DNA of 8,512 bases from Clostridia bacterium (GTDB taxonomy: Bacteria; Bacillota; Clostridia; Oscillospirales; Acutalibacteraceae), in NCBI GenBank assembly GCA_900755995.1, contig CAAEIM010000169.1, positions 1 through 8,512 on the forward strand, given 5' to 3'. Both the position numbers and the translations under genes were made by a program. How positions within the stretch are numbered: the first letter of the stretch is position 1; every line of letters starts with the position of its first letter. Below are positions 1 through 4,261 of this stretch, one piece after another. The notes below the pieces were generated by a model. The model did no database searches. It had not been told where the DNA came from and was given only the letters and a program-made list of their open reading frames with translations.

Positions 1-23
1 ACTGCTGCCGGCCCTCCAGCTGC

Positions 24-731
24 TTAGTTAAAGTAAAATCTGATAAATTTTATATTATAAAAATCACAGGTAGTCAAATCGTTTGTATCAAGCTCATTTA
101 AAAGAATATAGTTTGCCGCAAATCCGAGCAGATAGCCTGATTTTGTTACAATGGTATTTGAGCCAACGAGAAAATCAATGGATACTCGTCTGCCTATCTG
201 AGTGCGGATAAAGCCGTTGAGGTACTGTATGCTTTCTGCGGTAATTTCGTAGGGATTGTTTATGTCGGTAAGCAGGCTCGACGGATTTTGCGAGGCTGCT
301 GCGGCTCTTGCGTCTGCATTATTAATCATAGCAGGTGTGGGGAGCGCTTCGGGATTATAGGGCTGCGTAGCGTCAATGTTTTGAATTTCACGCACAGCCA
401 TATCATTTGCAGACTGATTATCATAGTTCTGCGGCGGAATATTTCGGCTTTCTCTCAGCATTTCTCCCGCAGTGTCAGGTATAGTACTGCTGCTTTGCTG
501 ATTGTTTGTATTTGCAGCTCTTTGTGACGGAGGACTTATAATGGTTGCTATGTCCAAAATAGATGGGATTTCGTTTCCGTACTCCTGCACGGTGTTTGGA
601 ATAGTGTTGCAGGGAGGATTAAAGCAGACCGACGGGTTGTTTTCAAGATTGTAAATGCTGTTTGGATTAAGCGTATTATTGGGGTTTGGTGCAGCGCCGC
701 AGTTCTTGCAGGAATTGTTGTTATTTACCAT
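24..731 (-). CDS. gerQ: GerQ-like spore coat protein (putative)
   Basis: Protein of 235 residues with two parts. Residues 1-165 are low-complexity, rich in Asn, Pro, Gln, Ser and Ala, with cysteines at 8, 11, 36 and 41. Residues about 166-235 form a compact hydrophobic domain containing FIRTQIGRRVSIDFLVGSN and ending NIKFIRFYFN. Length, layout and C-terminal pattern resemble GerQ, the Bacillus coat protein needed to place the hydrolase CwlJ in the spore. Context supports this: it directly follows a CwlJ-like gene in the same direction. The ATG at 729-731 has an AGGAG site (741-745) that overlaps the upstream TAG stop, so translation of the two genes is probably linked. Family assignment is by pattern and neighbourhood only. 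The N-terminal part is nearly lysine-free, unlike a protein expected to be a transglutaminase substrate. An unrelated clostridial coat protein is the alternative. Confidence 0.62.
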   Translation of the reverse strand: MVNNNNSCKNCGAAPNPNNTLNPNSIYNLENNPSVCFNPPCNTIPNTVQEYGNEIPSILDIATIISPPSQRAANTNNQQSSSTIPDTAGEMLRESRNIPPQNYDNQSANDMAVREIQNIDATQPYNPEALPTPAMINNADARAAAASQNPSSLLTDINNPYEITAESIQYLNGFIRTQIGRRVSIDFLVGSNTIVTKSGYLLGFAANYILLNELDTNDLTTCDFYNIKFIRFYFN

Positions 732-743
732 AGAAATCAGCTC

Positions 744-1187
744 CTAAGTTTTGTCATATGCCGCAGTAGGGGAGTAAAAGCAGTGATTGCCCACACGGTT
801 GTAGATAACACCGATGTTTGTCGGAAAAAAGTTTGGACAGGTTGAGGAATAGGGATTGAAAAAAAACAGCGAATTGCCTACCGAGCTGTCGGTATTTCCT
901 GCAAGCGCCCAGTCCGCAATCTCGTAATGTATGTCTTCGGGAACAATATTGTACACGTTTTGTGAATTGTACTGACCTCCTACAGAGGTTTTCATACAGG
1001 TAAACTGGTTAGGCTGTTCAATAATTGCCCTCACATCACCGCCATTGCTAACCCGAGAAAACTCTCCTGTCTGGGCATTTGCCCTGTTTACAATAACAGA
1101 CGCAACGGCTCTCATACCCTCAATACCCTCGCCGCCGCTTTCGCATTTCAGCAAACGAGCAAACAATTCTCTTGTATCAAAAGCCAT
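744..1187 (-). CDS. cwlJ: CwlJ/SleB-type spore cortex-lytic hydrolase
   Basis: 147-residue protein of the Hydrolase_2 family (SleB/CwlJ catalytic domain), which degrades spore cortex peptidoglycan during germination. The whole protein is the catalytic domain: ARLLKCESGGEG at residues 10-21 contains the likely catalytic Glu16, VASVIVNRAN follows at 28-37, and the C-terminal NHCFYSPT lies at 134-141. There is no signal peptide and no peptidoglycan-binding domain, and the length is close to Bacillus CwlJ (about 142). It is therefore CwlJ-like rather than SleB-like. The ATG at 1185-1187 is preceded by an AGGTG site at 1193-1197. The GerQ-like gene follows after 12 bases; in Bacillus, GerQ is required for CwlJ localisation, so the pairing fits. 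This is host chromosome, not phage. A general vegetative hydrolase is less likely given the length and the neighbour. Confidence 0.85.
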   Translation of the reverse strand: MAFDTRELFARLLKCESGGEGIEGMRAVASVIVNRANAQTGEFSRVSNGGDVRAIIEQPNQFTCMKTSVGGQYNSQNVYNIVPEDIHYEIADWALAGNTDSSVGNSLFFFNPYSSTCPNFFPTNIGVIYNRVGNHCFYSPTAAYDKT

Positions 1188-1235
1188 AATTTCACCTGCC
1201 CTCAGATTTTCAGAGTCAATTAAGTTTATTCAATT

Positions 1236-1262
1236 TATTTTATGACGAAGGAATAATTTAGT
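1236..1262 (-). promoter_or_regulatory. Candidate sporulation-sigma promoter of cwlJ-gerQ
   Basis: On the minus strand, CATAAAATA (1236-1244) fits the SigK -10 pattern CATAnnnTA and has AC 16 bases upstream (1261-1262). The predicted leader to the cwlJ start is about 40 bases. In Bacillus the equivalent genes are transcribed in the mother cell. The motif is degenerate and the region AT-rich, so a chance match is possible, and SigE cannot be excluded. Confidence 0.35.
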
Positions 1263-1270
1263 TACAGCTA

Positions 1271-1299
1271 TTGACAATCTTTAATTGAGAGGATATAAT
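1271..1299 (+). promoter_or_regulatory. Consensus SigA promoter of tRNA-Ser
   Basis: TTGACA at 1271-1276 and TATAAT at 1294-1299 are separated by exactly 17 bases. Both hexamers are perfect matches to the vegetative consensus. The predicted start near 1306 gives a leader of about 19 bases before the tRNA. It fires divergently from the cwlJ promoter. Confidence 0.9.
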
Positions 1300-1324
1300 A
1301 AATAAGCATTATGTGCAAATATTC

Positions 1325-1416
1325 GGAGATGTACCCAAGCGGCTGAAGGGTCTGGCTTCGAACACCAGTAGGTCGGTAACTCCGACGCGAGAGTTCAAAT
1401 CTCTCCATCTCCGCCA
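1325..1416 (+). tRNA. tRNA-Ser (anticodon CGA)
   Basis: A class II tRNA with a long variable arm and an encoded CCA end. The acceptor arm pairs GGAGATG (1325-1331) with CATCTCC (1406-1412), followed by discriminator G1413 and CCA 1414-1416. The T arm pairs GAGAG with CTCTC around TTCAAAT. The anticodon CGA lies at 1359-1361 in the loop TTCGAAC and reads UCG. The long variable arm (GTAGGTCGG... with pairing GTCGG/CCGAC) is typical of serine tRNAs. One oddity is an apparent C·A mismatch closing the anticodon stem (C1356 with A1364). The 3' end points at the phage genes, so it is a likely integration target. Confidence 0.95.
1391..1416 (+). other. Putative prophage attachment site (3' end of tRNA-Ser)
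   Basis: Temperate phages with tyrosine integrases often recombine within the 3' half of a tRNA gene, leaving it intact at one end. Here host genes lie left of the tRNA and phage cargo, lysis and capsid genes lie right of its 3' end, which is the expected geometry. The matching second repeat and the integrase are not in this window, so the core cannot be defined. Confidence 0.35.
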
Positions 1417-1419
1417 ACA

Positions 1420-1448
1420 GCACCCGAGATAATCGGGTGCTTATTTTT
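1420..1448 (+). terminator. Intrinsic terminator of tRNA-Ser
   Basis: Perfect 8-bp stem GCACCCGA (1420-1427) and TCGGGTGC (1433-1440) around a GATAA loop, followed by TTATTTTT. It starts four bases after the tRNA CCA end. Confidence 0.92.
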
Positions 1449-1553
1449 GCATTAACGCTGAAAAATCGGCTTATTTACTGAGTTTTTGAGAACTTTATTT
1501 TTGCTTTTTATGTTTAATTCGGTATCATTAAAAATCAAGTAAAATCAATAAAG

Positions 1554-1576
1554 TTACACAGTAATTTACACAGTAA
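1554..1576. repeat. Two direct copies of TTACACAGTAA
   Basis: TTACACAGTAA occurs at 1554-1564 and again at 1566-1576 with a single T between, a 12-base period. The pair lies between the tRNA terminator and the cargo terminator, within 150 bases of the proposed attachment core. Short direct repeats in this position are often integrase arm-binding sites; that role is inference. Confidence 0.6.
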
Positions 1577-1580
1577 AAAT

Positions 1581-1623
1581 AAAAATCCCCCTTGCAGTTT
1601 TTGTTCCTGCAAGGGGGATTTTT
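1581..1623 (-). terminator. Strong bidirectional terminator of the cargo operon
   Basis: Perfect 17-bp inverted repeat, 1581-1597 and 1607-1623, with a 9-base loop. The stem has the core TCCCCCTTGCAG/CTGCAAGGGGGA, and the arm ends give T runs on both strands. It begins five bases beyond the stop of the small cargo ORF. Confidence 0.93.
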
Positions 1624-1628
1624 ATAAA

Positions 1629-1793
1629 TTATTCTTTCTTGTCGGTGTCTGAATTGACTTTATTTTCAACCGTATTTTTAAGTCGGTGAACAATGTTTAC
1701 AAGGAATTTTGGAATAGGTGTACCGATTTCCGTAAGGTTTTCGAGAGGCTCCTCAGGCATTTCCATTATATTACTTACATATTTGTCAAACAT
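1629..1793 (-). CDS. Small cargo protein, candidate partner of the Panacea-domain gene
   Basis: A 54-residue, charged protein of no family I recognise. It begins MFDKYVSNIMEMPEEP, has a central IGTPIPKF segment and a probable amphipathic helix (VNIVHRLKNTVENK), and ends in a hydrophilic tail. No membrane segment or signal peptide is visible. The chosen ATG (1791-1793) has GGTGGAGC at 1798-1805, five bases upstream. An earlier in-frame ATG at 1815-1817 would give 62 residues but lacks a ribosome site. The gene follows the Panacea-domain gene closely (3 bases from the earlier ATG, 27 from the chosen one) and ends just before the shared terminator, so the two form one operon. Panacea-domain antitoxins are normally encoded beside a small toxin, which makes this the obvious candidate partner. 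Toxicity is inferred only from position. Confidence 0.6.
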   Translation of the reverse strand: MFDKYVSNIMEMPEEPLENLTEIGTPIPKFLVNIVHRLKNTVENKVNSDTDKKE

Positions 1794-1797
1794 TTTT

Positions 1798-1805
1798 GCT
1801 CCACC
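1798..1805 (-). promoter_or_regulatory. Ribosome binding site of the small cargo ORF
   Basis: GGTGGAGC on the minus strand lies five bases upstream of the ATG at 1791-1793. The upstream in-frame ATG at 1817 has only AT-rich sequence before it, so this site decides the start. Confidence 0.6.
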
Positions 1806-1820
1806 CATGTCATCCATATA

Positions 1821-2309
1821 TTAATTATCATCAAGCACCTGATTATTCTTGATAAATTTTTCTATTGATTCTTTTGTTATTTCATTGTTATATTTCCCAA
1901 CCGCATCCTTCCAAGGTGATTGGGAATGTGATATTCTCACTAAATCACTTGTAGTGAATCCATGACATTCTTCAACAACAGTATCAATTATTTCTCTATC
2001 TTCTTTTGGCAAAATATCTTCACTGTAAGGTGTTCTTTTTAAATTCCACAACCCCTCTGAGTCATCATAACAATACTTTATTTTATTTATGTTAGAAGCT
2101 CCATTGTACTTAAATCTTCTATATACTGTTGGGATTACTGGACCGTAATCCCATGCTTCCATTTTATCATTAAAGCAAACCCTGCCTCTAAAAATAAATT
2201 CCATTTGAACAAAATATAAAATTTTTTGTAACCTCAAATTTGTAATATAATAACCTTTATCATTCGAGGTGTTGATAATATATCTTGCTACATCTAATGC
2301 TTTATTCAT
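1821..2309 (-). CDS. SocA/Panacea-domain protein (DUF4065), candidate antitoxin
   Basis: 162-residue protein with the hallmarks of the Panacea (SocA/GepA-type, DUF4065) domain over nearly its full length. TNLRLQKILYFVQ is at 23-35, EAWDYGPVIPTVYRRFK at 51-67 and LVRISHSQSPWKDA at 123-136. In this family the domain neutralises many unrelated small toxins by direct binding, and it is common on prophages. The start chosen is the ATG at 2307-2309 with GAGGGAG just upstream, where the conserved domain begins (MNKALDVARYI). An in-frame TTG at 2391-2393 with its own AGGTG site would add 28 basic residues. The gene is AT-rich compared with the capsid genes and has its own promoters and terminator, so it is probably an accessory cargo gene. 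The family call is firm; the antitoxin role here is inferred. Confidence 0.85.
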   Translation of the reverse strand: MNKALDVARYIINTSNDKGYYITNLRLQKILYFVQMEFIFRGRVCFNDKMEAWDYGPVIPTVYRRFKYNGASNINKIKYCYDDSEGLWNLKRTPYSEDILPKEDREIIDTVVEECHGFTTSDLVRISHSQSPWKDAVGKYNNEITKESIEKFIKNNQVLDDN

Positions 2310-2342
2310 TTTGATTATCTCCCTCTTATCCTTGCACGAAGT

Positions 2343-2351
2343 ATTATAACA
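2343..2351 (-). promoter_or_regulatory. Extended -10 promoter, proximal to the Panacea gene
   Basis: The minus strand reads TGTTATAAT, a perfect TATAAT with an upstream TGn. No recognisable -35 lies 17 bases further up. Transcription would start near 2336, about 27 bases before the ATG at 2309 and upstream of its ribosome site. It would express only the short form of the protein. Confidence 0.55.
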
Positions 2352-2400
2352 CATATATTTAATGATTTTAGAAAATTTTCTTATTAATCTCAAAAATTGT

Positions 2401-2405
2401 CACCT
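2401..2405 (-). promoter_or_regulatory. Ribosome site for an alternative TTG start
   Basis: AAAGGTGAC on the minus strand, core 2401-2405, lies seven bases before an in-frame TTG (2391-2393) of the Panacea gene. It is present only on transcripts from the distal LexA-box promoter. Whether it is used is unknown. Confidence 0.35.
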
Positions 2406-2485
2406 TTCACATTTTTTATCTTGTTTTTATATAAATTTAACTATTGAATAATATGCTAAAAAGAACATATTATATACCTAATTCT

Positions 2486-2514
2486 ATTTTATCGAACATA
2501 CGTTCTAATGTCAA
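2486..2514 (-). promoter_or_regulatory. Distal SigA promoter of the cargo operon
   Basis: On the minus strand, TTGACA (2514 to 2509) and TAAAAT (2491 to 2486) are separated by exactly 17 bases. The -35 is perfect and the -10 has one mismatch to TATAAT. Transcription toward the Panacea gene would start near 2479, giving a leader of about 170 bases. The spacer contains a LexA box, so the promoter should be repressed outside SOS. Confidence 0.75.
2493..2506. promoter_or_regulatory. LexA (SOS/DinR) operator
   Basis: CGAACATACGTTCT matches the Firmicutes LexA consensus CGAACRNRYGTTYG at 13 of 14 positions, with intact GAAC and GTTC half-sites four bases apart. It sits wholly inside the -35/-10 spacer of the cargo promoter, where bound repressor would block RNA polymerase. 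The placement makes a chance match unlikely. Confidence 0.8.
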
Positions 2515-2518
2515 GCAA

Positions 2519-2566
2519 AAAATTTAGCCCTTCACTCACCTTTGTGGTAGTGAAGGGCTAAATTTT
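2519..2566 (-). terminator. Strong terminator between lysis operon and cargo
   Basis: Perfect 18-bp inverted repeat, 2519-2536 and 2549-2566, with core TTTAGCCCTTCACT and a 12-base loop. On the minus strand it is followed by more Ts (2517-2518 and the stem end). It ends transcription of the amidase operon. It also stands immediately upstream of the cargo promoter -35, insulating it from late transcription. Confidence 0.93.
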
Positions 2567-2702
2567 ATGTATATTATATTATTTCTCTTATTCTTCCGGC
2601 AATCTTCCGGCAATCCGACAATGCTCGTGAGTGCCGGAGGCAAACCTGCTACCGCACTTGCCGAAACAAACATCGTCCAATTAATCTTGCTAATAATTAA
2701 AA
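2567..2702. other. Non-coding stretch with 11-base tandem repeat
   Basis: No supported gene. TCTTCCGGCAA is repeated in tandem at 2592-2602 and 2603-2613. On the minus strand, AGTGCGG pairs with CCGGCACT (about 2630-2660, one bulge), suggesting a hairpin in the amidase mRNA 3' end. Only a 43-codon reading frame without a ribosome site crosses it. It could be a decayed gene end or an untranslated tail. Confidence 0.5.
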
Positions 2703-3620
2703 TTAAGTAAGAGTAATCTGCAAGCCGTCAATTTTTTCGCCGAAAATGCCCGCATAACCGTCCTGGCGGCTGTCCTCCTCAGTGTTGTACTGCCAGTCAA
2801 GGAATTTTGACTGACCTTGTTTGCGCACTCTGTATGTAGCTTTATAGTCGCCGACGCCGTCAAACTCGACTTGAATTGCATCAATGACCTTGCCTTTGAT
2901 ACCTGCATAGCCGTTGATATCATCGTTAATGTCATAGCCTGTTACCCACGGCAGCCAGTCACCGTTGAGTAAATGAACCCTGTATCTGATGTTACCCTCT
3001 GATACCTTAACCGCAACGCCTGAGATAGCCTGCTTTGCCCTGCCTGCTATATTCGACAAGCCTTTAACCTCGTCATACCACTGACCATCTGCGTAAACAC
3101 GGTATGTCAAGCACGGCTTTTCAATTTCTCTTTCAACTTTATCATCAAGTTTATTCAAAAACTGCTCTTTCCACAGCTTGTCCTTTTCTGTTGAACCGCA
3201 CCAAAATGCAGGGCACAGCTTGCCGTTGGCATCATAATGGCGAATAACTCTCTCTTTTGAAATGTTATACTTTTTCATAAGCTTTTTTGTAAGTTCGATA
3301 ACATTTTCAAGTGTTCTGCCGGTACATTCCTTTGTAGAGCCTGCAATCTCAATTCCGATTGAGCGACAGTTAACATCCCAATCGCCTGCGTGCCAAGCTA
3401 TGTTTTTATCCGCAACGGAACGAACAACTGTAGTATCGTCAACAAAATAATGAGCAGATGTTTCAACTTCATTGTTTTTGAAATAATTGCCGTTATTTTC
3501 AGCCTTATCACCGTCATTACCTGTGTAATGAATTACGATAGTATCAATGTCTTTGTCTTTTCTGTTTTTTTCTGTGAAATTTGCTTTGTTAGACCAAATT
3601 CCCTTGAAATTGTATGACAT
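2703..3620 (-). CDS. Endolysin: N-acetylmuramoyl-L-alanine amidase with ChW-like repeats
   Basis: 305-residue phage lysin that cleaves the bond between muramic acid and L-alanine in peptidoglycan at the end of the lytic cycle. Residues 1-160 are an Amidase_2 (T7-lysozyme-like) domain. Zinc ligands expected for the family are present: His31 (IVIHYTGN), His128 (RVIRHYD) and Cys136 (KLCPAFW). Residues 170-305 contain three related repeats beginning YRV at 173, 213 and 263. The last two have W, then GYAGI, then a hydrophobic strand, resembling clostridial hydrophobic W (ChW) repeats that bind the cell surface. The ATG at 3618-3620 is chosen because AGGAGG (3628-3633) is seven bases away; an ATG six bases earlier is too close to that site. 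There is no signal peptide, so release depends on the holin. The gene ends the lysis operon. Confidence 0.93.
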   Translation of the reverse strand: MSYNFKGIWSNKANFTEKNRKDKDIDTIVIHYTGNDGDKAENNGNYFKNNEVETSAHYFVDDTTVVRSVADKNIAWHAGDWDVNCRSIGIEIAGSTKECTGRTLENVIELTKKLMKKYNISKERVIRHYDANGKLCPAFWCGSTEKDKLWKEQFLNKLDDKVEREIEKPCLTYRVYADGQWYDEVKGLSNIAGRAKQAISGVAVKVSEGNIRYRVHLLNGDWLPWVTGYDINDDINGYAGIKGKVIDAIQVEFDGVGDYKATYRVRKQGQSKFLDWQYNTEEDSRQDGYAGIFGEKIDGLQITLT

Positions 3621-3627
3621 AATCATT

Positions 3628-3633
3628 CCTCCT
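3628..3633 (-). promoter_or_regulatory. Ribosome binding site of the endolysin
   Basis: A perfect AGGAGG on the minus strand lies seven bases upstream of the ATG at 3618-3620. It selects this start over an ATG two codons earlier and over more distant in-frame starts inside the preceding gene. Confidence 0.85.
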
Positions 3634-3639
3634 GCTAAT

Positions 3640-3924
3640 TTATAATTTTTCATAAGTTTTGTTAAAAATATCAGGTTTGCAAGGATATAATTCTCCTTTA
3701 ACACCCTGAATAATATAATCACCTACGGCAACGTGATAGTCGCCTTCAAGCGTTTTAATATAAAGCTCGCACAGAGAGTTTTCATTTACACTGAAATACA
3801 TTATTCCACTTTCAAATGCAGCTACCACCCAATCCGGAACATAAGATTTTCCATCCTTCGTCATTAAATCACCATCATATTGAAATGCTTCAATTACAAT
3901 CGGCTTTTTTACATATTTAAACAC
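3640..3924 (-). CDS. Small conserved phage protein of unknown function
   Basis: 94-residue protein with the pattern KYVKKPIVIEAFQYDG (3-18), VPDWVVAAFESG (29-40), then CELYIKTLEGDYHV and VGDYIIQGVKGELYPCKPDIF near the end. I recognise this as a widespread small phage protein often seen in Firmicutes prophages; no biochemical role is known to me. The GTG at 3922-3924 is chosen because relatives start directly before KYxKKP and GGTGA lies five bases upstream. An ATG at 3934-3936 would add four residues, and a TTG at 3945 seven. The start overlaps the end of the holin gene region, and the endolysin follows after 19 bases, so it is co-transcribed with the lysis genes. Confidence 0.8.
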   Translation of the reverse strand: MFKYVKKPIVIEAFQYDGDLMTKDGKSYVPDWVVAAFESGIMYFSVNENSLCELYIKTLEGDYHVAVGDYIIQGVKGELYPCKPDIFNKTYEKL

Positions 3925-3925
3925 A

Positions 3926-4138
3926 TTAGTCACCATTCTTTTCAATAACTTCTGGTAGTCCTGCTACGCTTGTAAGAATTGACAAAACGCCAGAAAGAAC
4001 GCTTGCCGAACCAACCGCAATCCAATTTACGTCCGACATCACTGCCGACACGCCGATTGTTGCGACTGCTGTCTGAGCAACAGTTTTTATTGCTCTCACA
4101 GCCGCAGCCTTTGCCCAATTTTTAAAATTATTTTTCAT
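3926..4138 (-). CDS. Phage holin, r1t-like
   Basis: 70-residue membrane protein with two predicted transmembrane segments (about 17-34 and 38-60) and a basic N-terminus (MKNNFKNWAKAAAVRAIK). The sequence TVAQTAVATIGVSAV followed by SILTSVAGLPEV fits the lactococcal r1t-type holin family. Holins form lesions in the inner membrane that let the endolysin reach the wall and so set lysis time. The ATG at 4136-4138 is chosen because AAAGGAAG lies just upstream; an earlier in-frame GTG at 4186 falls inside a terminator stem. It opens the lysis module, with the small phage protein and the amidase downstream on the same strand. Confidence 0.88.
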   Translation of the reverse strand: MKNNFKNWAKAAAVRAIKTVAQTAVATIGVSAVMSDVNWIAVGSASVLSGVLSILTSVAGLPEVIEKNGD

Positions 4139-4170
4139 TATGCATCTTCCTTTCTTTCTAAAAAATGATA

Positions 4171-4203
4171 TAAAAACAGCGCACACCCGAAGATGTACGC
4201 TGT
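4171..4203 (-). terminator. Intrinsic terminator with UUCG tetraloop
   Basis: On the minus strand a 12-bp stem (4203-4192 with 4187-4176, two G·U pairs) is capped by TTCG with a closing C-G pair, an especially stable tetraloop. It is followed by TTTTTA (4175-4170). It separates the structural operon from the holin, so the lysis genes need read-through or antitermination, or their own promoter, which I do not see. Confidence 0.9.
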
Positions 4204-4210
4204 AATTAGC

Positions 4211-4261
4211 CTATTTAGTTGTTATGCTGTTTTCAAATACAACAATAATTTTATATGACAT
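4211..4261 (-). other. 16-codon in-frame ORF after the Gp15 stop, possible deletion scar
   Basis: The Gp15 TAG stop (4262-4264) is followed at once, in the same frame, by ATG and a 16-residue frame (MSYKIIVVFENSITTK) ending in TAG. There is no ribosome site at a useful distance. It lies exactly where the missing tail genes should begin, so it may be a remnant of a deleted gene or chance. Confidence 0.2.

Noticed and set aside
1..23. Possible terminator stem after the GerQ-like gene
   Set aside because: GCTG/CAGC pairing exists on the minus strand, but the window ends before a U-tract could be seen.
288..527. 79-codon plus-strand frame opposite the GerQ-like gene
   Set aside because: It is antisense to a well-supported gene, with no ribosome site or promoter, and its composition reflects the other strand.
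2564..2692. 43-codon minus-strand frame after the endolysin (MFVSASAVAGLPP...)
   Set aside because: No ribosome site, runs through a strong terminator, and no recognisable family.
2690..2935. 81-codon minus-strand frame inside the endolysin 3' end
   Set aside because: It overlaps the amidase in another frame, has serine/threonine/arginine-rich random composition and no ribosome site.
4139..4186. N-terminal extension of the holin to a GTG at 4186
   Set aside because: The start would lie in the terminator stem, while the ATG at 4138 has a good ribosome site and gives a normal-length r1t-type holin.
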